Assembly: GCA_000482145.1 (NCBI GenBank)
Contig: AUXH01000037.1
Coordinates: forward strand, 1 to 60,394
Direction of reading: 5' to 3'
From: Strigomonas culicis
Lineage: Eukaryota; Euglenozoa; Kinetoplastea; Trypanosomatida; Trypanosomatidae
Length of the DNA: 60,394 nt
Part shown: positions 1 to 8,895 of the stretch, piece by piece
Layout of the letters: each line of letters starts with the position of its first letter
Numbering within the stretch: position 1 is the stretch's first letter
Program-made: the position numbers and the translations under genes
The notes under the pieces: model-generated
The model's database searches: none
What the model was told of the DNA's origin: nothing
What the model saw: the letters and a program-made list of their open reading frames with translations, nothing else

Positions 1-5
1 ACCAC

Positions 6-20
6 CACACACACACACAC
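6..20. repeat. (CA)n microsatellite at the left edge
   Basis: A short alternating CA tract of about 15 nt, cut close to the window boundary. Confidence 0.9.
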
Positions 21-207
21 TAGTCTCTTTCCTTTATAGCTCTGCACCAAAGGCCTGCATTGAGACTTGCCGCTTCATCACATAAGCGGGAAGAGCATCA
101 ACTCGCCGAGAACCACTTTTCCTTCCTTCGCTCCTACGCCGTCAGCGGAACCCCTTTGAACGGTGGCCACTCCATGTGCTACGCGCTTCTAGTCCTGTTC
201 GCGCCAG

Positions 208-231
208 ACACACACACACACACACACACAC
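208..231. repeat. (AC)12 microsatellite
   Basis: An uninterrupted 24-nt AC tract in non-coding DNA, about 230 bp downstream of the 3' end of the minus-strand tRNA-Leu. Confidence 0.95.
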
Positions 232-452
232 GCTGCGCCCCACTGCCCTGTGCGCTCATGATGAACTTCTTAGTTTCCTGTCAGTCCGAATACAATGAGG
301 ACATATTTTCAACTCAGCTCACACTGACAGCGCACAGCGGCCCCACCCTCCCCCCGCCCCTTTGCAGTTCCTAGTTTGAAAGAGTAGGTGATGCGGTACC
401 CATATTAGTTCCTGTCGCTGGAAAAGTAGGTCCCGTGACATGCCGCGTGGGC

Positions 453-459
453 AAAAAAA
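453..459 (-). terminator. Pol III terminator of tRNA-Leu(CAG), left copy
   Basis: A run of seven A on plus is a T7 run on the minus strand. It begins three bases after the tRNA discriminator base. T runs of four or more end RNA polymerase III transcription. Confidence 0.85.
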
Positions 460-462
460 GTT

Positions 463-545
463 TGACAAGAGTGGGGTTTGAACCCACGCCTCCAGGGGAG
501 ATCACGACCTGAACGTGACGTCTTGGACCACTCGACCATCTTGCC
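463..545 (-). tRNA. tRNA-Leu (anticodon CAG), left copy
   Basis: Read on the minus strand, the 83-nt gene folds as a type II tRNA. The 7-bp acceptor pairs GGCAAGA with TCTTGTC (one G-T pair) and is followed by discriminator A. The anticodon stem TCACG/CGTGA encloses the loop TTCAGGT, giving anticodon CAG for codon CTG. A long variable arm and the T arm GTGGG/CCCAC follow. There is no intron and no encoded CCA. It is identical over all 83 nt to the plus-strand copy at 4436-4518, so the two form an inverted pair about 3.9 kb apart. Confidence 0.96.
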
Positions 546-623
546 TCGATGATTTGTTGGATACATTTGCTACCTTGTGCTCAATGTGTGGTTGGCTATC
601 GTTTTTATAAGGCTGGATTTCAG

Positions 624-695
624 TTCTCGATAGTATAGTGGTTAGTATACCCGCCTGTCACGCGGGTGACCCGGGTTCAATTCCCGGTCGGGAAG
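624..695 (+). tRNA. tRNA-Asp (anticodon GTC)
   Basis: A 72-nt cloverleaf. The acceptor TTCTCGA pairs with TCGGGAA (one T-G pair) and is followed by discriminator G. The anticodon stem CCCGC/GCGGG holds the loop CTGTCAC, so the anticodon is GTC. The T arm carries the B-box GGTTCAATTCC. It lies 78 bp from the divergently transcribed tRNA-Leu. In trypanosomatids tRNA genes commonly sit in small mixed-strand clusters at polycistron boundaries. Confidence 0.97.
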
Positions 696-696
696 C

Positions 697-702
697 TTTT
701 TT
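697..702 (+). terminator. Pol III terminator of tRNA-Asp
   Basis: A T6 run starts two bases after the tRNA-Asp discriminator base. Confidence 0.85.
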
Positions 703-3700
703 CAAGCCCCTCCGACGTCGAGGAAACGGACGCTTCTAATTCCAAGGCAGCGGGGCGCGCTTCTTTTCCCTCTCGCCGTATGAGGAGGGGGCCCTTCTTT
801 TTGCACGAGTGCATTCTCGCGTTCTCTTCGCGCGCTCAAGTGACACCATGAAGGGAAGACGGACGTAACAAGTGAATGCCTCACGACCCCCTCCCCCTCC
901 CTCCACCTTCACCTGGTGGGAAGCCAAAATGGTTCAGGAGGCCAGCAGCATAAACTGAATTGATGGAGGAGACGGGTGGCGCAATGGATGGGGCCTTCGA
1001 CTCGTTCTCTACCTCACCCCAGTAAACCATTTCCCCCCCCCTCCTCCTCCATGTCCAAAACAGAGGGTACCAGGTACAGACGAGCAGTTTATTACGGAAC
1101 AGCCCATACACAGAACAGAAAAGACCTAGTGCACACAACTGCTTTCTTTAATGCCATTCACCCCTGTTTTTTTTTTTTTTTACGATGTGATCATCCTAGG
1201 GCAAAACAAGCGCGGTCCTAGGCTGTGAGTTTGGTCCACGGCTCCTCCTTGCGAAAGGCGAGGCGATGCCTCCTTGATCATTACCTCCGCACCCTGCCAA
1301 GATGCAGCGCCCCCCTCCCCGGAGCCTCACAGCGGCACGACGTCATGTAACTGACTCATTTGAGCTGGGCATGGAACACCCATGCCTCTTCCATGCAGGG
1401 CGCTGACCGTAACCCTACTCGCACTCATCTCAGTGGAAAGCGGCTTTCATATCGAGTTAAGAGCAACGTTCGCGCGTAATGTAATCGATGAGAAAAGGTT
1501 CATAAAAAGAGCTGAGCTTGAAGTACGATTGTAGAAGTGAGCTTGGGGTTGCTGCTTGGGTGCGCTGGAGAGCCCGCTGCTTCGCCGGAAAAGAGAAACA
1601 AAACAACACACATATATGACACAGAAACGGCTATATACATAGAGTTTACGAAGTGTCCACCGAGGCGACCACTCCTCCCGAAGCTCTTCTTCACCCTTTT
1701 CCGAGCGGGGGCTGGGTCCCTTAAACCACAACGAGGCGTTCCGCCCCCCCCCCCCTCCCAGGGAACCCACCCCTTTTAGATGCGTGAATGGATGGAGCAT
1801 AAATATGTTTGCTCTCCTTTTCCTTGTTATTATTGCCCGACGCCCTCTCGTGCGCCCCCCCCCCCCCTCCGCCAGACGCAAAGAGCCCCAGCTCGGGTTC
1901 ACACACCACCCTGAGAAGCGCCCTTTTTCTCGCCACCATTAAAAACACGCACTGCCAAGCGGGGGAAAGCGCTTTTAGCGGTTTCAGTGGCATGACCCCC
2001 CGCACCGCCCCGCCACCCCGGGGTCCGCGCATTTGTTTAACCCCACCGCCCGCCCCCAAAACTCGCACGAACCGCCAGAGCATTGATTAAAGTGGAAAGC
2101 ACAACAACGTAATGCGAGCATCTTGTCTTTCTATTTTCCATTCGGCGCTAGCGTGCGCGGCGGGGTCGCCCCACGCCCCCTTTCCCTTTGCGTGGAATGG
2201 CCGCCGCCCGCCCCAAGGGTGGGCGTAACGAGAGCCCCCGGCGCGTCAAAATCCACTGCCCTGCTGAGAGAGAAGAAGTTTGGCCAAGCTTTGGTCACAC
2301 TGTGAGCGTTTTTGATTAGTATTGAGAGCGATGGGGTGGGAAACGAAACTATACCGCCGTTGCGGAATTAGAGACGGCGGGTGTGGCACAAGGGCGCCCC
2401 CGCAGCAATAACAACATGCGACGGCAAAAGCAAAGCGCCCCCCAATACCATAGCTAGGGTATGGGCATTCTGGTGTTTTTCCATCTTCCACAGTGCGCAT
2501 GTGAAGTGGATGGGCGCAAACAATTCGTGAGAAACGGAGACATATTGGGCTGACACCCCACACACGCTCATCGAAATAAAACAAAGAAAACCGGCGTTCA
2601 GCACTTTCCCACAACAACAAAAAAGAGCTGCGCGCAACTAATTTCCTGGGCGCCCGGGGGTTGTTTCTATTCCAGGGGTTGGGGGCTCGGGGAAGCTGGT
2701 GCCCCTGCTCGTCATTGCGGGGCGCCATTTGTGAATCCACGAAAAGACCCAACAGCAATTTAATCCAGGGCGGAGGGAAACATGCCCCACATTCTTACAC
2801 CAATGAACGCATGCGCATGCTGATTATGAGGCTGAAATGGGGGCGTGGTGGGGCTCATCACTCGCGGCGCCCCGCCCCCAGGAAACCAGAACACACACGC
2901 CGAATATAAAAAACAATCACCTCCTAGCTCTTTGGGGGTGAATAACCTCTACGGTTATTTCCGGAGTGGTGTTTGTCTGTTCGTAAAGGATAATCCGTCG
3001 TCCGTGGCCCTTTTATTTAGCCAAGGGTTGGGAAATAGGACTGAGCAAACACTTAAAAGACAACAAAAACAATAGCTTCACATTCCACGCGAGTCAGTTT
3101 ACAGGAATGCCCGTTCTCTCTCATCAATCAAACTGTCTCAAATCCACCCTCGCAGTTTTTAAGTAGCATCATAGGCAACACAAATCAATATCCAGTTCCT
3201 ATCCTGAGCTTGTGGCGCGCCCACGTTTTACCGCAATGCATTCTCAAATACCAGTGGTACTTTCGCAGTGATGCGCGTAAGGATTTACAACACCCACGCG
3301 CCGCGGGGTAAAGAAGAGCCGGGGTGCGCGATTCACGGCGACATTGTTCCTCATTTTAGAAAGGCAGTTGCGAGGGGCTCATGAAAGGAAAGAACCCCTT
3401 CCAACAGCACAGCACAGGACGCCCACCCCAACGGCACTCAACGTATATGCATCCGGCGCCGCCCTTTAAGAACGCACAATGTGTCTTACAACAATCCACC
3501 AGCCCAGGGCTTGTGGAAAAAGGGGGCGTGGGCCCCAGTGAAAGCGGCCCTTTTTCAATCCAAATGCACTCGCTTCGCTTCTGCAGACGGTTTCGCTGAG
3601 ACCTATTTTACCGCGGGCGGCCATAATGGAATCATCCCCAAAGGCAATGGGGCTGACGTTGCTGTGGGGCCTTTTTGATCCTCAAACCACAGTGCGAGCG

Positions 3701-4304
3701 GGGCGCTTTAATTGCAATTGGCAAAGAGCAAAGAGCCCCGCGCGCCTCGCAGTGGTTGTGCTTTGATGATGGGGGGGGGGGGCGGGATTGTTGCTTGTGC
3801 GCGGCCCTCCTCGTTGCGAAAGACCCTGGAAAGAGAAAAAAGTCGTGGAAGGCAACCCATGCCCCCTTCAGCTGAAAAATCAGAACCTTGGCCAAGACAA
3901 TGTGGTGTTCATCCTTCGCTTTAATTCAGTTTACCCAGCGCGGTTTCTCGATCCATTTTACTTAACAGCGTCTTTCCGGTGAGCGGGTCCACGGGTGAAT
4001 GCCCTTATCCGTAGTGGCGGTGGTGTCCGGATCTATTGAAAGCGGCCGCGTGGTCAGGGCGGGGTCCCGCAGGGGAAAATGGTATTTACCTCGTTGTGTG
4101 TGTGGAGAGTGGCACGCCCCTTTCTTACCCATCTCATCTGCAAAGGCCTTGGAACTCTTCATGTATTCCTCGCTCTTCCTCTATTGTTCTTGAGACCCCT
4201 CAAGCTTAGGCCTGGTTCATTACATTCCGGAACTCCCCTCCCCTTTCCTCCGCCTAGAAACAAGACCTCGAAAATGATTCCATGACTCAACCATTTCTAA
4301 CAGA
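703..4304. other. 3.6-kb non-coding spacer between tRNA genes
   Basis: I find no credible protein gene, rRNA, snRNA or further tRNA here. Frames of up to 170 codons occur on both strands, but they are short, overlapping and of mixed composition, unlike the real genes to the right. Notable content is a high density of C-rich runs on plus (for example 1034-1043, 1743-1757, 1857-1868, 2017-2055), which are G-rich on minus, and a G-run at 3769-3782. As the place where a 55-kb minus-strand array ends, it may be a termination or strand-switch region. That role is inferred from gene orientation only. Confidence 0.6.
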
Positions 4305-4377
4305 TCCGATGTGGTATAGTCGGCTAGAACAAGCGGCTCTCACCCGCTAGACCCGGGTTCGATTCCCGGCATCGGAA
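4305..4377 (+). tRNA. tRNA-Glu (anticodon CTC)
   Basis: A 73-nt cloverleaf. The fully paired acceptor TCCGATG/CATCGGA is followed by discriminator A. The anticodon stem AGCGG/CCGCT encloses the loop CTCTCAC, giving anticodon CTC (codon GAG). The T arm has the canonical B-box GGTTCGATTCC. It lies 58 bp upstream of the plus-strand tRNA-Leu and is co-oriented with it. Confidence 0.96.
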
Positions 4378-4383
4378 TTTTTT
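4378..4383 (+). terminator. Pol III terminator of tRNA-Glu
   Basis: A T6 run begins directly after the tRNA-Glu discriminator base. Confidence 0.85.
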
Positions 4384-4435
4384 CCCGCCTCGTGGGCCTC
4401 AGCGGGAGGTACGTTGGCCCCCGGAAAAATGACGA

Positions 4436-4518
4436 GGCAAGATGGTCGAGTGGTCCAAGACGTCACGTTCAGGTCGTGATCTCCCCTGGAGGCGTGGGTT
4501 CAAACCCCACTCTTGTCA
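4436..4518 (+). tRNA. tRNA-Leu (anticodon CAG), right copy
   Basis: An 83-nt type II tRNA identical base for base to the minus-strand gene at 463-545, with the same acceptor, CAG anticodon, long variable arm and T arm. The shared sequence extends about 14 bp downstream through the T run and only about three bases upstream. This suggests that the whole transcription unit was duplicated, or that the copies are kept identical by gene conversion. Confidence 0.96.
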
Positions 4519-4521
4519 AAC

Positions 4522-4529
4522 TTTTTTTT
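4522..4529 (+). terminator. Pol III terminator of tRNA-Leu, right copy
   Basis: A T8 run begins three bases after the discriminator base, the same layout as in the left copy. Confidence 0.87.
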
Positions 4530-4758
4530 GCCCCGTGGGCCTTGGGGGGGGCCGTACGTGAACGCCTAGGCAGTGGCGCAGTGCCTTGGGTGGCCCCACC
4601 CCCCTTTTCAATGAGGGCGGGGATGGGAGTGGGGGATCTTTTTGGAGAGACGAGACGCGGTGAGGGAGAGAGGGGGGATGTTAGCGAGGGACATGGAGCT
4701 TGCCCGAGCGGCTGGGTTGAATACGGAGTCAAAAACGTACAGGACATCAGAGATCGCG

Positions 4759-4760
<2 letters not shown>

Positions 4761-4804
<44 letters not shown>
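4761..4804. repeat. (CA)22 microsatellite in the 3' flank of the DUF1963 gene
   Basis: A 44-nt uninterrupted CA tract. It ends 9 bp beyond the stop codon of the minus-strand DUF1963 gene, so it would be TG repeats in that gene's 3' UTR. It is the longest dinucleotide run in the window. Confidence 0.95.
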
Positions 4805-4806
<2 letters not shown>

Positions 4807-4812
4807 GGTGCA

Positions 4813-6102
4813 CTAGTAGCAATCCCAGTTGTACCATGCCTTGTCGAACCGCTTTGCTTGCAGGTCGGCCGGCGCAATGAACACATTGCAGACACCGGCG
4901 TCGCCCCACATCATGGGGTTCATGTTGGAGAGCTGCAGCAGCACCATGTCCTCCTCCGCCACCCGCTGCAGCTCCTCGTCCGTGGCGTGGCCGCGCTGCA
5001 GCAGCTCCTTGAGGTTCACGGATTCCCATCGCGGATCCTGTTGCGTGAAAAAGGGATAGCCGCCGACGTGATCGCTCACTACCTTGGCGTCCAAGTCTTC
5101 GTCGGCGTCCGTCGGGTTGGTGTAATAGGCGCTTGTGGTGAGCGACCAGTGGTGATCCGGGCCGTTGTTGTCCTTGCGCAGGGCTGCCAGCTCCGGGTGC
5201 GCCGTCAGCGCGGGCGCGGCCACCTTGTCCGTAAAGTCCACGCCGTGGTGCGGCACCATCTCCTCGACGGCCTGCAGCGTGGCGGCGTGCTCCTGCGTGA
5301 TGACGTTGGCGTACCACAGCACGAGGTCGGTCGGTAAGTGGTGCGGCGGCCGCGGGTCCGGCTGGTAGTCCGCGTCCGCCATCGCCCCCCGCGCCGCGTC
5401 GTCCAAGACCTCGCCCTCCTTGGTGCGGAGGGAGCCGTCGGGGTTCAGCGACTCGAACTGCTCGTACTGCGCCTCGCGCGACCACAGCAGCGGCGCCAGC
5501 GCGGCCTCGGCCGCGGCGACATCCAGCGTGCCGGTGTGCAGCTGGCCCAGCACCTCCTCCACCGGCTGCAGCTCGTCCTCGAAGTACAGGACGCGGTACC
5601 CTTCCTGCGCGCTCGTGGCCTTGAAGGGGCAGCCGTACAGGTCGTCCATACCGTCCACATACAAGGCGAGGATGCCGCGCGTCGGCCACAGGGCGCGCTG
5701 CTGCGCGGACACCTCCGTGCCGGCGGCATCCACCTGCGCCCACAACTCGCCAAAGTTGATCTGCACGATGAGCTGCAGGGGGCGATGCGGGTCGACCGTG
5801 CTGGTCGGGTACGCCACAGCGCGCGGCAGGAAGCCGAAGCCGCCCGCCTTGCTGGACCACAGTGGCACGTTCCAGTCCACGTGAGGCGGACGGCAGGAAC
5901 TGCTGTCGTCCGCGTCGTTCGTGTCCACCGTGCGCCAGACGCTGTCGCCGATGCGCGTCGTGTGTGCCAGGCTGTCCGGCACGGTGTGCAGCACGTGCGG
6001 GCTGTCGGATATGTGCAGCGCCAAGGCCACCCGCGCGGCCTCGCGTAGCGTGTCGTGCATGGCCGCGGGATACTGCTCCAGCGCCCACTGCAGTGTCGTC
6101 AT
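4813..6102 (-). CDS. DUF1963 (YwqG-like) protein, last gene of the array
   Basis: A protein of 429 residues. From about residue 80 to the end it follows the DUF1963/YwqG pattern: a proline-rich lead-in, then LQLIVQINFGEL (109-120), TRGILALYVDG (141-151) and YRVLYFEDEL (169-178), and near the C-terminus MMWGDAG with a final WYNWDCY. The function of the family is unknown; members occur mainly in bacteria and also in some protists. There is no signal peptide or membrane segment, so it is probably soluble. A polypyrimidine tract lies about 90 bp upstream of the ATG. It is the promoter-distal gene of the minus-strand unit, next to the tRNA cluster. The family call comes from recalled motif order and was not tested by a profile search. 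Confidence 0.8.
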   Translation of the reverse strand: MTTLQWALEQYPAAMHDTLREAARVALALHISDSPHVLHTVPDSLAHTTRIGDSVWRTVDTNDADDSSSCRPPHVDWNVPLWSSKAGGFGFLPRAVAYPTSTVDPHRPLQLIVQINFGELWAQVDAAGTEVSAQQRALWPTRGILALYVDGMDDLYGCPFKATSAQEGYRVLYFEDELQPVEEVLGQLHTGTLDVAAAEAALAPLLWSREAQYEQFESLNPDGSLRTKEGEVLDDAARGAMADADYQPDPRPPHHLPTDLVLWYANVITQEHAATLQAVEEMVPHHGVDFTDKVAAPALTAHPELAALRKDNNGPDHHWSLTTSAYYTNPTDADEDLDAKVVSDHVGGYPFFTQQDPRWESVNLKELLQRGHATDEELQRVAEEDMVLLQLSNMNPMMWGDAGVCNVFIAPADLQAKRFDKAWYNWDCY

Positions 6103-6581
6103 GGCGTTAAAGGAATCGATGGAAAAGGAGAATCGGTTCTCAGATTGTATTCTTCAGCGCGTTGACGAGCGGTGTGTGTGTGTGTGTGCAAGGAAGAGGA
6201 AGAGGGGAGTAGGAACGTGCGCGCCATCCAGAGGCTGAAGTGCAAAGACCATGTAATGAACAAGAAGAGATAAAAGTTCAAGTACAGCGCATGCGGGGGG
6301 CATTTTTTTTTCTCCTTCGTGAAGTGAAAGGGAGAAAGCTAAACAATTTATAAAAGAATAATAATAAGCACCTTTGATAAGTGTTAAGTAAAGAGTGTGG
6401 ATTACAGCATAAACGACATGCATCCTAAGTAGTGTGTTGGAGCTATACATGCATAGTGCATGACCTCCTCTTACCCTTTTTCTTTTGTTTGTATGTTTCT
6501 TTGTTTCTATATTTATATATATATATATATGTACGTATTCTTTTAATTCTTTTTTCCCTTCTCCCTCTTTTTTTTTAATGC
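6103..6581. other. Spacer with trans-splicing signals for the DUF1963 gene
   Basis: An AT-rich 479-bp spacer with no gene. The purine run 6190-6208 on plus is a C/T tract on minus, followed by a GT microsatellite (6172-6188) and candidate AG acceptors near 6152. This fits trans-splice acceptor placement for the DUF1963 mRNA. The right part, with a short AT repeat at 6516-6530, is probably the 3' UTR of the DUF2871 gene. Confidence 0.55.
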
Positions 6582-7022
6582 CTAAGATGAGGGAGGTGCA
6601 GTGGCCGCCACGTCGTCGCGGATAGCCGCACGCAGTACCTTGAAGAAGTAGTAGAAGCCCGTGGAGAGCCCCAGGTGGCCGAGGCCCGCCGGCCAGCGCA
6701 TCCAGTGCGAGCTCTCTTCCTTTCCGAGGACGGTCATGGTGCCGTGCGCCAGCATCATCAGCAGCGTGAAGCCGAGCCCGATGTTGTAACTGATGTAGAA
6801 CTTCTTGTAATCCTTCTGCTTGGACAGCTTGAACTGCTTCTCGAGCACAAGAACGAGAAGGAAGTAGAGGGTGCCGAGGGAGATGCAGTGCGTATGGAAG
6901 GCGCGCAGCTGCGTCGGGAAGGCACGGTCGAAGCCGACGTGACGGGTCAGCTCGCGGTAGTAAAAGCCGCCGGCGAGCCCGAAGAGGGTGTAGTTCATGC
7001 TAGAACGCGCTAGCTTCTCCAT
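6582..7022 (-). CDS. DUF2871 family small membrane protein
   Basis: A 146-residue protein using the ATG at 7020-7022. The frame stays open upstream to 7385, but that part is AT-rich and looks like 5' UTR. The product matches the bacterial DUF2871 pattern: a short start ending in GLAGGFYYRE, then FHTHCISLGTLYFLLVLVLE, then FKLSKQKDYKKFYISYN, a further helix with an HGTMTV motif, and a last helix with GLSTGFYYFF. Four membrane helices are likely. The function of the family is unknown and most members are bacterial, so ancient transfer from bacteria is a reasonable inference. The gene has local base composition, so a transfer would be old. Confidence 0.72.
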   Translation of the reverse strand: MEKLARSSMNYTLFGLAGGFYYRELTRHVGFDRAFPTQLRAFHTHCISLGTLYFLLVLVLEKQFKLSKQKDYKKFYISYNIGLGFTLLMMLAHGTMTVLGKEESSHWMRWPAGLGHLGLSTGFYYFFKVLRAAIRDDVAATAPPSS

Positions 7023-7572
7023 TTTCTGGTTATATGATGAATCTTGTCGTTTATCTTCGTACCGTAGCGAAACAGGGTGATGTGAGAGAAGGCGCATGGA
7101 CGTTTGTGGTGCAGCTACTACTTTTTGAACGCGTGTCGCTTCCCATTTTTTTCCTTCACTGTGATGTGATACATAAACGAGGCGTTCATCTTTTTGCATG
7201 CTCACGTGTGTATCCATAAGTGTAGATACGAGCTCCTGTACTAAAATAGAAATACTATCTTTTCTTTTTTTATTCCTTCCCTCTTCCATAATTCTATCGG
7301 GAAACAAAATGGTGTATAGTGCAGCAAAAAAAAGGATTAAGTAAAAAAAACAAAAACAAACAAACAAAATAAACAATCCAAACACATGATAATTGTAAAG
7401 AGAGGTAAGAAAGCCGATGTAAGAAAAGGAAAAAGAAAAAAAAGAAGCAACTAGAGCAGCAGCAGGGACACCAAACAGAGGCGAAAAGTGAAGCGCTCCC
7501 GCAAAGGTTTCCTACTCCTCCCCCCCTTTTAACGTTTTCTTCCTTTTTCCTGCCTGTCCGTCCCGTCCATCC
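7023..7572. other. AT-rich spacer between the DUF2871 and amastin-like genes
   Basis: 550 bp without a supported gene. A/G-rich plus-strand tracts (about 7421-7449, and a short one near 7083-7091) are polypyrimidine on minus and could mark the splice acceptor of the DUF2871 mRNA. The frame that runs from 7385 into the gene has a hydrophobic, Phe-rich start made by A-rich DNA and is unlikely to be translated. Confidence 0.5.
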
Positions 7573-8895
7573 TCACTCGCACTCCGCGATGATGATGGCG
7601 CGTGCGGTGCGGTACGGCCGCTTCGCGAGATAGTGTCGCTCTGTCAGCACGACGGAGAGCGTGAGCACGCCGGCGGCGACGCACATGAGACAGAACACGG
7701 CGGCCGCCAGCGCAAAGCCGGCGGTCAGCACGTAGTACTTCTCGTGGTACGCATAGGCACCGCCGCACCAGCTGCGGTAGTAGATGACGAGCTCGAAGAC
7801 CACTTGTGCGGCGGACACAACGACGGCGAGGTAGGTGAAGAACAGGGCGGGGGTCTGCGTGCCGGCAAGCTTCTTCCACAGCAGGATGGCACAGAGCCCC
7901 GAGGCGCAGGTGACGGCGATCGTCGCGACGCTCAGGGCCTCCGCCGCGCGAAAGGCGCGCTCGAGCTCCGTGCAGCCGTAGTGCTGCACCCACAGCGAGG
8001 ACAGCACCTCCCCGTGGTTGCTGAGGCTCGACGTGTAGTTTTTCCACGCGAAGCGGCTCACCCGCTCGCGCCACAGCAGCACGTCGGTCGTCGCGTTCGT
8101 GTCGGGGCTCTTGTAGAAGAAGTGCGGGATGGGGCACGACACGACGGCCAGCAGAAAGGCGGTGAGCGCGAAGAAGCAGTAGGCGTGGCGACAGCGGCTC
8201 ACCGTGCGGGCGTCCCACGGCAGCGTGAAGTCGTTCACAAAGATGACGCCAGCGACGGCCGTCAGCACCCACGCGGTGACGGTGAGCCCGAACCCCGTGG
8301 CCGGCTCGTAGAGCAGCGAGTGGTAGCTGCTGCCGACCCCGCACGCGGCGAAGCTCCACGTGAAGAGGTTGAAGTTGACGGAGCACTCCACCGTGAGACT
8401 GCAAAAGGACGCGGCCGTGAGGACGACCGTCGCGAGGTAGAGGGGGCGCACCTGGTGGAAGCAGATGTACACAAACCCGATCGCAAAGGTGACCAGCAGG
8501 AGCACGGCCGACGCGAGCGCAAAGGCCTCCAGCACCCGCACCCGCGGCTGCACCGCCGCGCAGTAGCTGGACGGGTACGTGGTCACGGCCGCCTGCCCCG
8601 CCACGCGCGTGACGTGCTTGAAGAGGTAGAAGCGCCGCTCCACGCTGGGGCCGCCCGCGGGCTGGTACTGCTGCGCGCGGTACCACGGCAGGCCGATCGA
8701 AACCGCCGTGAAGACGAGGGCGGTGAGCGTCAGGAGGAGATAGACGACGGGGCCGACAAGCAGGTCCTTTGGCGGCGGCGGTGCGCGCGGCGCGTTCAGG
8801 TTCACCGGCAGGAGACGCTCCTTCGCGGAATCGGTGTCGGCGTGCGGCGTGCCATCCGCGGAGCCCCCGGTGGGGTGGCTGCGCCTGTCGGCCAT
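7573..8895 (-). CDS. Amastin-like membrane protein with a duplicated four-helix unit
   Basis: A 440-residue protein starting at the ATG at 8893-8895 (MADRRSHPT). About 40 upstream codons in frame lie in microsatellite and purine-rich DNA and are taken as 5' UTR. About eight membrane helices are visible as two sets of four. In each set helix 1 is followed by a long, probably extracytoplasmic loop with Cys and Trp. The first set has GLPWYRAQQ after helix 1 and the second has CPIPHFFYKS. A hydrophobic helix, a polar loop and a closely packed helix trio is the amastin layout, and two tandem copies imply internal duplication. The classic amastin Cys-rich signature is not clearly present. The short N-terminus is polar and cytoplasmic. 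Function unknown; surface or organelle membrane location is inferred. Confidence 0.6.
   Translation of the reverse strand: MADRRSHPTGGSADGTPHADTDSAKERLLPVNLNAPRAPPPPKDLLVGPVVYLLLTLTALVFTAVSIGLPWYRAQQYQPAGGPSVERRFYLFKHVTRVAGQAAVTTYPSSYCAAVQPRVRVLEAFALASAVLLLVTFAIGFVYICFHQVRPLYLATVVLTAASFCSLTVECSVNFNLFTWSFAACGVGSSYHSLLYEPATGFGLTVTAWVLTAVAGVIFVNDFTLPWDARTVSRCRHAYCFFALTAFLLAVVSCPIPHFFYKSPDTNATTDVLLWRERVSRFAWKNYTSSLSNHGEVLSSLWVQHYGCTELERAFRAAEALSVATIAVTCASGLCAILLWKKLAGTQTPALFFTYLAVVVSAAQVVFELVIYYRSWCGGAYAYHEKYYVLTAGFALAAAVFCLMCVAAGVLTLSVVLTERHYLAKRPYRTARAIIIAECE

Larger units (their letters stand above)
1..462. other. Non-coding left edge with CA microsatellites
   Basis: No protein gene is supported here. 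The only long frame, about 100 codons on plus from position 60, is low-complexity and partly made by the CA repeat. Two CA microsatellites (6-20 and 208-231) and C-rich stretches are visible. The end of this stretch carries the T-run terminator of the minus-strand tRNA-Leu. Confidence 0.6.

Noticed and set aside
965..1010. tRNA-like A-box and B-box words (GGTGGCGCAATGG, CCTTCGACTCG)
   Set aside because: The two words are too close together and no acceptor or anticodon stem can be paired. At most a decayed tRNA fragment.
2246..2758. 170-codon minus-strand frame in the tRNA region
   Set aside because: No recognisable domain, no upstream C/T tract, mixed composition unlike the genes to the right.
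208..4804. CA microsatellites on the outer side of both tRNA-Leu copies as part of a long inverted repeat
   Set aside because: Both tracts read CA on plus. A true inverted repeat would have TG on one side.
6582..7385. Longer 267-residue version of the DUF2871 protein
   Set aside because: The added 121 codons are AT-rich, Phe-rich or polar without similarity to the family, and look like 5' UTR. The family domain begins near the ATG at 7020-7022.
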